DNA from: Solea solea
Taxonomy: Eukaryota; Chordata; Actinopteri; Pleuronectiformes; Soleidae
DNA length: 64,000 nt
Assembly: GCF_958295425.1 (NCBI RefSeq)
Contig: NC_081153.1
Span: forward strand, 4,468,028-4,532,027
Direction of reading: 5' to 3'
Positions 49,482 through 61,680 of this stretch are shown in pieces (within the stretch, counting starts at the first letter, position 1; each line of letters starts with the position of its first letter). Position numbers and translations under genes: made by a program. The notes under the pieces were generated by a model. That model saw nothing but the letters and a program-made list of their open reading frames with translations. It had not been told where the DNA came from and did no database searches.

Positions 49482-49778
49482 GTGAGTCTGAGGACACGCA
49501 CACACATTGACACACATTGACACACAGTGACTTTAACGCACATATATGTGCACAATGAAGTGATTCCTCCTTGCTTTCACACGGGGGGGGTGGTGGTGTA
49601 TATTGACTTGAGCAGATTTACATACACAGGTGTGCAGCCGCTGATGCGTTCAGTATGTCAGTGCTGTCGCTTGTGTTGTATCCTCTGTTCCACCACTACA
49701 CTTGCTGTTTAGTGTGTGCTCAGGTTGCCGTCAGGAGTTTTTGTGTGTGAGTGATTATCGTCATGTCAGTATGTACAG

Positions 49779-49782
49779 TATA

Positions 49783-49828
<46 letters not shown>

Positions 49829-49844
49829 TGTGTGTGTGTGTGTG
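49779..49844 (+). repeat. (TA)n then (TG)n microsatellite
   Basis: About 48 bases of TA with one GTA interruption, followed by a TG run. Confidence 0.95.
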
Positions 49845-52034
49845 TACGTACATGTGCTGGCTCTAACAGTGTGAGAGACAAAGGGTTTCCTCTGTCTGGC
49901 GCTGTAAGCACTGCTCGCACCTCTGCTGATGGGTAGGAAAGTTCTGCCCTGTGAGCAATCATGTCTGATCAAAAAAAATATGAAAGAAGTCAAATAGGGT
50001 CCCCAATCCCCCCAACCCCACACACATACACACACACCAACCCATCGCCGTCGAACGCTCCTGACTCACGGTGATAGGAGGACACGGTCACAGCAGATGA
50101 TCACCCGGTTGGTGGGGGCTGGGGTGGTGGCGGGGAGTGTGTGTGGTGGTGGTGGTGGTGGGGGTGGGCGGGGGTGCGTTCTGAGGACACGGAGGGCTGG
50201 GTGAACGGGGGGGGAGGGGTTGGTCAGCGGTCATGGCACACAACTGTAACGTGAAATAGACATGCCATGGAGAATGAAGTTAAAACACGTGTGTGTGTGA
50301 GAGGGGAAAGGGTCATCTGCCGTGCACATGACTGCCGGTGTGTGTAAGTGCATGTGTGTGCGTGTGCAAGAAAAAAAAAAAAAAAGAAGTATTATGTGTC
50401 GAAGTGCTGGCGATCGCTGACCAATAAACCCCAGCAGACAAAGGGCGGCGGATCATATGTGCAGTCTCGTGCCATATGTGTATGAGCGTGTATGTGTCGG
50501 TGGGAGGGAGGGATGGGGGTGAGTTGGGGGAGGGTTGGTATGTTGAATGGTATACGCAGGGGCTCCCTCTCTGTAAGCATGTGCGTACAGTATTGTCTGA
50601 GGTGGCACTCTGTCTCCAGGAGATCACATGTGCGCATTGCGTCCGTCGCCGCGTCCTCGCTCTCAGCCTCTGACGCCCCTTGTATTCCAACTTGTCCCGT
50701 TTTTTGACAGCTGGTCGTCATCTCACCCCATTTCTCCCCCGTCTTGCAGTACCATGCCATGCAGCCAAACCTCATTCAGCCTTTCCGTCTCACAAGGCAG
50801 GCTGTAGACAGGTCCGTTCCCCCGTCCGTATGACATGACATTATCAATCCCCCCTTTGTGTCAGCAGCTGTAGTGGATGTGCGCTTATCTCATGTGGCCT
50901 TTGTTAAATCCTGCTCATGTGATTGCAGATCTGTGTGGAGGAGGTGCAGTCTAGTGTAGTTTTGTTGCATGTCACCATTTTTATTTATTTTTTTATTGCT
51001 TGAACAAATGCTGTGTCAGGAGGTAAACTCTTTCAAAGACAGCGTACTGTATTTGAGGACAATACTCTGCATTCATAAATGACATAAATGACACAATGGT
51101 TCCATCTTTTCCGGGTTTTTTCTCGTGGGCAAGACGGCAGAGTGAGATTAGAGGGCGTTCACACGGGTGGAGAGAAGGGCTCAAACTCATGATCGTGCAC
51201 AAATCGTGCACTCGCCTACACCGTAGACGGATCTGTTCACTGTACGTTAACCTGGAAATGGAGGTGAACATTTAGACATTTGTTTGTAATTTAAAACAGA
51301 AATTGTAATGTATAAAAAGCGTATGCTACGTGACAGGTGTGTGTGTGTGTGTGATCTTCATTATCTTCTATTCTGTGGTTATTGCATGTGTCACGAAGAC
51401 GGAGAGTAATCTATATCCTCAGTCCACAGCTTCTCTGAAACTGAATCACCGGTGACCAAACTGCATCGTGTGTGAGTGTGTAAAAAATGGTGGCGACGAG
51501 AACAAGCTGTACATTTCTCTTCCACTGCCCTTCTCTCCTCTCTCACTTTCTGTCTCCCTCCTCTTCCAATTTCATTCCATTTCTCTCACCCTTCCCCATT
51601 TCCTCTCCCTTTCCACATGCACATACTCACCCCCCTCCCTCCTCCTCTTTATGTGAGCGCTGACGAGCTGTAGGGCGTGCCACCCCCCTGGCCACATACA
51701 TACATTGCAACATGCCATGCAGCGTACATACGTTCATACCATGTGGACACGGTCGGCCGTCATACATGTCCTGGTTTACACCGTGCGGCCTTTGAGATAA
51801 GAAAAGACTCCAAAAAAAGGACACTCGTAAATCGTTTGCTGTGAGTTGAGGGCAATTCGACAGTACCTGAGGAGGTACTTTGTCACATACGTGGTATAAA
51901 TACGTGTATAACGTGGAGAAATGATGGCACAAGTAGCAATTTTCTCCAACTGAACATTCCAGAGCAGCCTTGCAAAATGGCTGCCGAGCTGGCACGCTGT
52001 CTATGATGGCTGACGAGAAGTGTGTAGGTCTGAG

Positions 52035-52047
52035 GTGTGTGTGTGCT

Positions 52048-52082
<35 letters not shown>

Positions 52083-52302
52083 TCTGCTTGCGTGTTTGCA
52101 CTAAGCCTATTTTTTATTTTTTTTAAACCGACTGCCTCGTGTCAGGGGAAGTCTCCGCTCACCGGAGATCTCTGCTTATCCATAATTACCAAACCAATAT
52201 ACCTAGACTTTAGGAGCCATTATGTGCAACCACTCCACAGTAACAGTTTGTGATTGTGTTTTCCCACTGCCTGTAAAATAATAATAATAATAATAATAAT
52301 TA
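52035..52302 (+). repeat. (GT)n and (ATA)n microsatellites
   Basis: (GT)n at 52035-52082 and an (AATAAT) trinucleotide run at about 52277-52302, with unremarkable sequence between. Confidence 0.9.
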
Positions 52303-52460
52303 AACAAGAAACACTAAAAAACTTGATTCTCCTGCAGCACAGGTAGTTGTCCTTCGGGCTTCACGTCCACATATCTTCAGAACGTTGGCGTTTTTAAAGA
52401 GCGGCATTACGGTGCTGAGTGTGTTACTGACAAAGAGCTGACCTTGTTGTTTCTTTACAG

Positions 52461-52597
52461 CTCTTTGCAACGCCGACCCAGCACCCAGTCAGCCGCCCAG
52501 CCAGCCAGCAACCCGCCCAGCCACCTACACATCACATCCAGTCAGCCAGGCCCTGCCCTGCCCTGCCCAGAACTGGCAACCTGCAGGAGTCATCAGG
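52461..52597 (+). other. Candidate second exon, unidentified gene
   Basis: The acceptor TTGTTGTTTCTTTACAG ends at 52460. A 137-bp C-rich block follows (CAGTCAGCCGCCCAGCCAGC repeats and CCCTGCCCTGCCCTGCCC). It ends at ATCAGG|GTTAGT. Its repetitive Pro/Gln-like reading has no recognisable protein, so an untranslated exon is more likely. It would continue from the 49481 donor if both are real. Confidence 0.3.
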
Positions 52598-55395
52598 GTT
52601 AGTGCTCCTTTGGCAACCCCATGTGCCAAAATCATCTGCAAGCATCAGGCAGGAACTTGTAAATTTATAGATCTGCACTAAACCAAAGGCCAGACAGTGA
52701 AATAATACACTTACATGAGAGAGAGAGAGAGGAGAAAAAAAGAAGAAGGGGTGGTGATGGTGGGGGTATCCGAGCTCTCATAAAACACAGCTACTCCTCC
52801 TGATTTATAACCGTCAATAGAGACGAGGAGAAAGAAGTCAAGAGATATGCACCAGGAAAAAAAAATAAGTGCTTCATTGTAATCTTAGAGGACTTATTGA
52901 GTGACGGCAATTTTGTCTGTGATTCATGCTCCTATCTCTTCAAGCTCTGACACAAAGAGCAATGACTCCTCTGCCCTCGTGAGCTCATTGTTTCCCACAT
53001 CAATTCTCTCTCTCGACACAATTCTGATACAGTACGTCTAAGAACAGGCAGAGGTGGGTATATACGCGCACACGCATGCCCAGCACAGATTATAAGCATC
53101 AGTGGATTAACTTAAAGCTCTGTCATTTTGCTAATAATTCAAATAATGCAAGAGCAAGCGTTTTCGGGAAAAAAAAAGGACAAAAAACTGAAGTAAACGA
53201 CTAGACCTTATCACAGCTGTGTGGGTGTGTGTGGCTTGTGTGCTCATGTGTGAGAAGGAGCGTGCGTGCGTGTGTTGAATGTGACAGCCGAGGGTCGGGC
53301 TTACACATTAGAAAATCTCCCCCCACTGCTGTTGCTAATGCGTTTTAAAGCAAGTGTGGTTGAACCACTGTTCAAAGAGAAGGCGGCGAGGGGAAAGTGG
53401 TACACGCTTTACGTGTAACCACCGCTGTCGTAGGGCGTGTCTGTGGCTGTGTGTGTGTGTGTGTGAGAGAAAAGCGAGAGGCCATGTAAACTAATTTGAC
53501 ATACCTCTGATATTCAATATTGATTCAGTGCTTAATGTGTGGCTCACGTTCTCTCTCAAGCGGTCCAATATGGACATTAATGGAGCCGTTAGTTTAATGT
53601 TACACACGTAGATGATCCGGGCTCAATGCAGAGCTCAAGGTCTGATTTTCTTTCTTTACATTTTTAATAAAAACATGATTATGATTGCACTTAATGTCTC
53701 TTTTATAGGATATTCATCACAGAGCTGAGGCCTATGATCCCATTTAGAAAAAAAAGCTTCTGTTTTTCCCGACTACGCTGATGACGTTTTAAACGTAAGA
53801 TCATAAACGAGATAAAGTGGGAAGGCCAGAGTCGAGACATAATCCTGTTAATTGGAAAGATATTTATGTTCACCTTTTGAGGGAAGGGAACATGAGGACA
53901 TCAGTGTGTGTGTGTGTGTGTGTACCTGTGTTTGGCAAAGGACCTTTTACAGCCAAGTAAAGAGGGAAATGGATGCCTGGCAAATACTCAGCCGCCTTAT
54001 CACTGCTGCTCTCAGAGCTGCTGGCCACCACAGCGTCCGTAATAAAAGACACAAAACACAGAGTCGTGTCTATTTATACACTCTGCTGACACTGTCCAGC
54101 CTTTTCACTGTGTCACCTCAGACAACGATATTAAAACCCTTTAACACTGAATCGCAGACGACAACTTGCGTTACCGTAATTACGCAACGGTTTCTGAGAG
54201 CTGAGAAGATGCGCGTCGCTGAATCAGTGTAGAGTTGCTGGCTTCAGAGGAGAGACTTGGAAAAACACCTGTACATGGATAGTTTTCATTTTTTGGCCTG
54301 TGTTTGCACATTTAGACAAAAACTCAAACAAATGTTATTTTAAATACGTTTTATACTGTTTAAATTTCAAATTTAACAGGCAAAATCTGGTGTTCCTGCA
54401 CAACTGCAATGTTTTTCTTCTTTTTAAATTGTTACTACACAGTGTCCTGGAGACTCTTCATTTTTATTGACACATGTGGAGAAAGAGGAGTGGAGATGAC
54501 ACCAGGTTTTTAGAAAGCCAGAGAAATGATCAGTGTGCAAGTTTCAGTCTCTCACAGCATGAGATGGTTTCAGCATTAGAGACAATCGTGTTTGACACAA
54601 GTGGAGGTCTGCTGCTTAATGGTGTGGGTATATATCGCACAGAGATGGGTGGATGTTCTCCACAGTGGAGCTCTCTCTCGCTTTTGCCTCCCTGGCTTCC
54701 ATCCCAAGTGCAAACAACAGACGTTGTCATTTTCCAACTCAATTTACAGATGCATTAGGAGATGCTGAGGCGCGCCCAACTCTCTGAAAATGCAATCAGG
54801 CCGCCTGTGTGTTTAAAGTGGAAATTGAGGGTGCAATCTTTATCGACTTCTACTCTGACCTCTCCTATCCTCTCCTCCTCTTCTTCTAAGATCCATTTTC
54901 TACGGAAATAATTAAAATAAATAAAAACAGCTGCAAATGGATTTTTTTTCTACTCTTTTACTGATTTGTCTCCCTTTTTAGGCTGGGAAAAAAAGACAAA
55001 GAGGATGTTAAGTCGTCTCATAACGAGATTAGATTCATATAAACTAAGGTAAGTTAAGAAATACAGACCTCAGACCTAAATCTATCTCCTCTATGTCCAC
55101 TTTCTTTGGACCCTTCTATTATATTGTAGGAAAAAAAAACAAGTAAATTGACAATTTTTTGACATAAATAGTTTGATTTTCTAGACAGTGGTGCCTGTTC
55201 CTTCTGTATTTTCATCTCTATGCGTTAGTTGATCAATACAGAACTTCATTTTTCTACATTTAGTAACTCGCTCTTGATTTTCTGTCCGGATTAATCCAGT
55301 GTTGACAGCTTAAATTCAGTTCTGTGTAGCATTTAAAAGGCTCTTCACTTTCACTTTTTTTGCTTCATGAGACCTGCTGATGTGCTGAAAGTTAG

Positions 55396-55399
<4 letters not shown>

Positions 55400-55477
<78 letters not shown>

Positions 55478-55490
55478 TCTCTCTCTCTCC
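55400..55490 (+). repeat. (CT)n microsatellite
   Basis: About 90 bases of CT with two CCC interruptions near the right end. Confidence 0.95.
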
Positions 55491-56254
55491 CTATAATGGG
55501 TTTCACAGCTTTTGAGCCTCACATTAGTTTTCTGAGTGCACTTAGGGGACAGATTCAGGACAAAGTCGGGCTTGAAAGGTGTGTCCACGTCGATGGGTGC
55601 CTGCGCGGGCACACGTCAGCTGCCCTCAGCGCTGCTCTCTGTGAACACCGGTAATGTCCTGTTTGACCCTCAAGTCCAAAACATATGACTTAGTGGGATT
55701 CCGGACAAAGGATGGACAAACGGGGGCTGACAGGTATAAGTGCGGAGATGGAGGAGAGGTGGTAGAATAAATAAAATGTACAGAGGGCATTTACGCTTTT
55801 GTCCTGGTGAAATATATCACAGATCACTCCGGCTCTTTTTCATCCGTACACTTCTCTCTGCCTGCACAAGCTGTTCACTCATCTGTTCCACTTTTGATCT
55901 TTCTGTTCTCCAACATCTGATTTTTCTTGTTTCATTATATTCCAGCAGGTTTTTCCTCTCCGCTCACACACACACTCGCACATCATTGTGTTTCTCAATA
56001 AGCAGCTTTTCTTGACTCTGCCACTTAAAGCCGCCGTGAATTGAATGCATACAGTAGCTACGATATTGATTTATTACTCGCGGACAATGCCACAAACATT
56101 CATTCATGCATTCATTCGTATGTGCCATTAAATGGCTGCTGCGTCGTAGATCCATAGCGCTCAGGCGGAGGAGGAGGAGGTCTCGTCTTGTCTCTGTGAG
56201 CGTGTGGACGTTATCTTGAAACAAGGGGCCGGCTGCCATAGCAACCATATGATG

Positions 56255-56281
56255 AGGCAGGCAGGCAGGCAGGCAGGCAGG
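56255..56281 (+). repeat. (GCAG)n microsatellite
   Basis: Six GCAG units, 10 bases right of the X-box-like site. Confidence 0.9.
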
Positions 56282-57374
56282 GCTATTTAAAGGAATTTCA
56301 GCTGCTGCTTTCGTTTCCGTTGGCTTCACACCGGTCCGGTGAAAGACAAAGGAACAGATGAGAATGCAAGATGAATCAAGATAAGAATATATATGTATGT
56401 ATATATAAATTGTCCGCATTTAATCCTGCTCTGTCAGGAGTCTGAGCTCTGAATTCATTTGCCTTTAATTACTCGTGAACCTGCCGTCTTTGAAAAATCC
56501 ACGTTAGTTTTATTGCTATTCTCTTTGAGGACCGGTTAAACGATTTCAGATTTAATTGCAGCCGTTCCACTGAATAACATGTTAATAAATGCTCCCTCCT
56601 TTACTGCAGGTGCAAACACACACTGCACACGTTTATATTTTACATTTACATTAAATAAAAAAAACAAACAGACACCCATTTATGCAAAAATGTTTAGACG
56701 TATGCAGATGTGAGGCACACACTGCAAACGTCGTCTCTTTTCTCTCATGTTTCTGTCGGAATCTGCTTCTCAATGTGCACCAACTCAAGAGTAGAGAGAT
56801 GGATGGAGCAGAATTTGGAAAAGATAAGATCAGAGAAAGACGGATTTGAAATGACGTGGATCCTGTATGGTATAGCAGCAGCTATGGTTTTAAAGTGCAG
56901 CAGTGCACGACTCAGGTTGTCGGCAGACAGAAAGTGCGTGTGTAGGAAACGCCCAATGAGAGCTGATGCGTTGTAGCTCGGCTCCACGTACGACGTCTCC
57001 GTCGATAGCGATCAATAACCTTAACTGTGGTAATGAGAAGTTGTGCGTCCTCATGTTACATCCTGTAGCTTTTTAACTGCTCATCCGTGACTCTGCTCTG
57101 TCGCCGGTTTTCCCTTAAAAAAGAGGAACATAAGCTGGTTTTACTAGGATTTAAAATTTCCAGTGTTGACAAATTGAGGAATAGATTAAATATTTTTTAT
57201 TATTATTATTTCTGCTGCTTTTATGCTTTAGGTTTTTGGACGGAAACCTTTTTTCATGGTGATATAATAGTTTCCAATCACATCACAAATAGAACACATG
57301 ATGAGTTGATTTAATGAATTGAATTGAAACAATTCATTGAGTTTTTGTTATTTTGACTCAACAATTTACTGAGA

Positions 57375-57700
57375 TGTAATGAAATGTCTAGTACTGAAAA
57401 CTGATCAGATGCAGCCATATTTTAGTATTCATGACTTGGATTTAGCGTCTTTAATTTGAGTATTTGTACATTTTTTCTTACATTTAATGCACTTAACAAT
57501 TCACTATTGTGCAAATATCTCGTACTGAAAACTGATCAGATGCAGCCATATTTTAGTATTCATTACTTGGTTTTTAATGGTCTTTAATTTGAGATTTTCT
57601 GACTTTAAAATGCACTTATTTATTGAGGAAATACTTTACCTAGTATTGAAAACAGTGATGAGATGCAGCCATGCTTTAGTTTACTGATTGTCGGTGAGGA
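57375..57700 (+). repeat. Tandem repeat of about 130 bp, 3 units
   Basis: TACTGAAAACTGATCAGATG then CAGCCATATTTTAGTATTCA occurs at about 57392 and 57523. A diverged third copy starts at about 57644 (TATTGAAAACAGTGATGAGA). Between them lies TCTTTAATTTGAG. Confidence 0.85.
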
Positions 57701-58389
57701 CACTGAATCCCTCACATAATTATGCTTTTGAATTAAAACATTTAAAGATTTGAATCTTCTTGCCTCACAGGGGACGATTCTTTCTTCCTTCCTTTCTTCC
57801 TCCTGATGTTTGCGTGTTTTTACGAGGCGAACATTCCATCAACAATTTCATTTAAGTGCACAGTAATTGGCGGAGCAGCCGCTGTTCTTTAATCACTCAG
57901 TTGAGCCCGGCGTACCGTTCCAGTGCCTGTGAGAGCAGTCAGGAAGATTTAAAGTGTATCATAGAGGCAAAATTATGAGTGACCTTTCTGCTCACACTCC
58001 CTCTGCTCTTCACTCTGCTCTTTATCTCGTCGTTCTAATCCCAACTCATTTCATATGCTAAGTAAAAGCTTATTTTCCCCGTCCGCTGTACATACACACA
58101 CACGCACATCCACGGATGCCGCACGGTGTGATTATAAAATTTGCATTGAGGATGTTGTTAAAGCTGTGGAGAGCAGCCGTGCCAGAGAGGAAGCAGGGGG
58201 GACGTGGGTGTTCTAATGCCTGTCAGGTGTGGAGCGCTTGGGCAAAAGACTCCCAGAATCCCTCACGTCTGGCTTTATGGTGAAGAAGGAGCCCAGGGAA
58301 AGTTCCCTCATGTCTCAGTGTCTTGCTCCACTCCTCCAAACGGTTTACTTTGATTCTAATTTGCATGTTTTTCTTCTTCTTCTCCACAG

Positions 58390-58600
58390 CTGTCGGAGAT
58401 GTAGCGACGATTAGTCACGAGAGGAACGAGGGAGAGCTGATTCTCTACCTCCTGTCCTGTGAAGGACGCAGTGAGATAGAACCACTTCTCTTCCTCCCCA
58501 GTGGAGAGCCACTTCCACTGTGGCTTGGTGTGGTGGGGCAGCTGGTGTTGTGAATCAGGCCGCCAAAGTCCAGGGACCGGCTACTTCCCAACACCAGGGT
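58390..58600 (+). other. Candidate exon after a strong acceptor
   Basis: TTTTTCTTCTTCTTCTCCACAG ends at 58389, a strong acceptor. The block after it stays open to TGA at 58551-58553 (reading VGDVATISHERNEGELILYL onward), without similarity I recognise. There is no convincing donor other than CACCAGG|GTCTCA near 58600. It could equally be intergenic sequence. Confidence 0.2.
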
Positions 58601-58604
58601 CTCA

Positions 58605-60960
58605 CCATCACCCCTAACATCTCACCTTTATGATATCACTTCTATGTCCAGAATGTTTTTGGGGCATAATGATAAAACAGTTTTGAAATCCTTATCGTGC
58701 CCCAGTATTTTCTTTTTCTTTATTTAATTTTTGTATCAAATGTATTTTTGACACAGAACACAGAATAGTATTATAATCAAATGACAGTGGAGTCCCACAA
58801 GGCTCTATTTTTGCACCTTTATTTTATTTTTTTGCAATTGTTTATTAATGACGTGATAATCAAAAAGCTGATTCAAAAAGCTTTAATTTACAATTTTTTT
58901 TATAAAAAAATAAAAATGTGATTTCTGTCCAAGGCAGGAGGAGGAGAAAGGAGATGAGAGGATGATGTATGAGGGATGTGCTCACTCACCCCTGCTATGA
59001 TGAGTCAGTGCTAACAGCAGTCATGTATGTTTTTAAAGAAATTTCAAATTAAAAGTCCCATATACATTGGCTCTTCTCAAAGTAGTGTTTAGTGTTGGTG
59101 CCTTGCATGGGTTTTCTCTGGCTCTTCATGAATCTCAAATTTGAGATGCAATAAAAACTCAATTTGCCATGATTTCTGGACATGACATACTAGGTTGTTG
59201 TCAGGACATCTATGACTGCTAGCATACTGGAAATCAGACATTTTTACTGTATAGTTTTGGGGAAATTTCAAATTAATAGTCCCACATTATCACTTTTTAA
59301 TCTAAACAATTCTCATCTTTGAGTAGCAACAAAAAAATGTTTTCCATAAGCTCCGGAAAACATAATTTTTATGTTTTATTGTATTGATTTGTTGTCCTGC
59401 ACTTAAAGCATCCCACCTGGGATAAATAAACATGAACAACATGAAATGTACTGAGGACGCCTTAAAAAAATGATCAAACTGCAAAAACTTCTATCTCTAA
59501 CGTCCTTACTGTAGACTGAGAGGTGGCATCAATTGTTTTACTTCAGATGAGTGTGTGTGTGTGTGTGTGTACGCTGGAATAAAAACAAACATTTATACTG
59601 TAGCCAGTGCACTGATTGGATTAATGAGTGAACAGCTAAGGCCGTTACACAAAACCATCTTGCCTGATATGAATAATTAAATTTCACTGTGTCACAGGAG
59701 CACACAAAAGGTCATGTTGATAAGAAGCATATACTGTAAACGTGAGGGGGAAAAACAGGGTTAATATATATATATAAATATATATATACTATATATGTAT
59801 TTGTAAATTCCACATTTTACTTCCAATAAGAACATGACTCCTTCAGTTGCTGAATTTCACCTTGTTTTAAAGTCTAAAGGTGAGATGAACCGTCCATGAC
59901 GGTGAAGTGTGAGATGACGTTGGCTGTAAACCGTTGAAGGCTGATGCAGAAATTAAACCGTGCATTGCGTCACCCCAAAATCTGCAGTATCATACGAGTT
60001 ATTGGCTGCTGCACGTCTGTTCTGTTAGTCATGCATAACCAGACCTCTCTCTCTCCACTGTGCTGTGTCAGCAGAGAATCTCCCTCTGTGGATCCTTGTA
60101 CAGTATAATTAAATGCTTCATTAAGGTGTTAGCGAGGCGTCACCATTCCTCACGATCTGAGCAAATAAGTGAGAAATATTCTGTTGTTTCTTTCGTTTAC
60201 CTATTAGCACACATTTGTTTGAACATGTGAATGGATGTGTTAAGTTACATAAATTTTATTAATTTCACACTGGGTAAATTCCCAATTTGGTTTATTAGAA
60301 AGTAGCAGTTGCTTGTAATGCTGTGATGCGTTGTGTTGGATTAAAAGTTATCAAAATGAATGATAAATAAATACATTTATTAAAAAAATAAATACTATCC
60401 CTTTCTGTCATTAGAGTGTTCAAAGTGGAGATATTGTAAAAGTGTGTGTGGTGGTTAGATATGAAATAAAACAATTAATTAACCAATCAGCCATAACACT
60501 AAAAGCGCTATCTGTTGTATATCTGACACGTTATTATTTCTCTGGTACTTTCTGTGTAACATTTGAAATTCTCTAGAAAATGTTTTGTTTATTTGCTACA
60601 TGGAATATTTTATAATCGCTTACAATAACAAACAAATAATGTCAATTTCTTGATAAGTCATTTATTTCTGCACAAGACAACACCTATGCGTCCAGAAACT
60701 AAACTTATCACATGTGAAATAAGGTAAAATTAATTATTTTACTCCTTAATTGTACAGTGTGAGGACAGGAGCAGAATAAATGTACTATGTTCTCCACAGA
60801 AGGTGCAGCTAACATCAATATCTTTTCCCTCTTTTTAAGACAGATTGTTGTTTATTTTAAAGGAAACTGCTCTAACTTTGTTAGTGACATGGAACTTAAT
60901 AGGTGGTACAAGTGTATTTTTTAGTATGGCAAGCCTTTTTTCTTTTAAACATTTAATCTT
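58605..60960. other. AT-rich stretch, no gene seen
   Basis: Contains (GT)n near 59549-59570, a short (TA)n near 59765-59795 and no coding signal. 59090-59115 matches a short family B start (GGTGCCTTGCATGGGTTTTC) also seen at 63915. Confidence 0.5.
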
Positions 60961-60964
60961 CATT

Positions 60965-61066
60965 TAAAAGGTTGATTAACTTGATGACCGTGATTTGACC
61001 TGTGAAATTGAAGGGACAGGACTCCAGTACACATAATTCTTAACTGAGCATCATCTGGTAGGTAAA
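60965..61066 (+). repeat. Direct repeat D, left copy
   Basis: Matches 62212-62309 along its length, for example GGTTGATTAACT, TTGACCTGTGAAATT and AACTGAGCATCATCTGG, followed by YAGGTAAA. The two copies are 1,247 bases apart and flank the CpG-rich block. Confidence 0.85.
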
Positions 61067-61152
61067 AGTTTTGGCTCTGTAAGTGAATTGTAGATAAGTT
61101 TAATTCCAGTTTCATATATCTGACATTGACAATGACATTATGACTGGTCACA

Positions 61153-61270
61153 ATTCAAGTACAAGATATCTTTAATTATCCTCATTTGAAGATATCTAGA
61201 TATCTTGAATTAAGTTTCAGATAGTCCAAATGATGTTAATATCTGAAACTGGAATTAGAGATATCTACAA
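61153..61270 (+). repeat. GATATC-rich repeat, left cluster
   Basis: 61163-61215 (AAGATATCTTTAATTATCCT then CATTTGAAGATATC, ending GATATCTTGAATTAAG) recurs inverted at 62709-62768 and direct at 63020-63088. Confidence 0.8.
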
Positions 61271-61434
61271 ACCGCATACACATGCAAGGCAAAAGTGATG
61301 TTGCAGCATCCTATATACTGATTATCAGATAGATTATGGGGTGTTACCATTATCTTTAAAACCTTGAAATAAGGCAATGACACCTGAAGGAAGACATCAA
61401 AAACAAGTGAACATGTTGAATTACAAACCGAGTC

Positions 61435-61560
61435 AAAATGGCGCCGTCAACATAGTGCATGCGCACTGTGGCTAGTAGCGGCACACCTGGGTCCCCACGT
61501 CAACTTGTAGTTCACGTGTTTGACCAGCAGGGGAAACATGAACGCCAGACCAGAGTTGAC
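61435..61560 (+). promoter_or_regulatory. CpG-rich TATA-less promoter candidate
   Basis: Within this stretch are a YY1-like AAAATGGCGCCGTC (61435-61448), an NRF1-like GTGCATGCGCAC (61455-61466) and a CACGTG E-box (about 61514). CpG density stays high to about 61990, in contrast to the AT-rich surroundings. This is the composition of a housekeeping or germline CpG-island promoter reading rightward into the open frame at 61681. Confidence 0.5.
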
Positions 61561-61680
61561 GCGGTCACGCTTGTCATGTTGTAGAAAGTTTAGGCGACAC
61601 TTTGTCAGGCGGAAGCACTTTGTCAGTAAACACACGAAGAAGGCCGAATTTGCTAATTGTCGACAGTTTGTCATGTCAGC

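Larger units (their letters stand above)
53000..57370. other. Non-coding stretch, possibly intron of an unseen gene
   Basis: No protein-coding exon is recognised. Holds (GT)n near 53448-53465 and 53902-53922, a (TC)n tract at 55400-55490, (GCAG)n at 56255-56281 and an X-box-like site at 56232-56245. Several non-repetitive AT-rich blocks (for example 53560-53620 and 56450-56580) have the look of conserved non-coding DNA. Confidence 0.4.

Noticed and set aside
61524..61540. CTCF-like ACCAGCAGGGGAAAC
   Set aside because: Lacks the GGC that follows the central G run. Only about 12 of 14 core positions fit.
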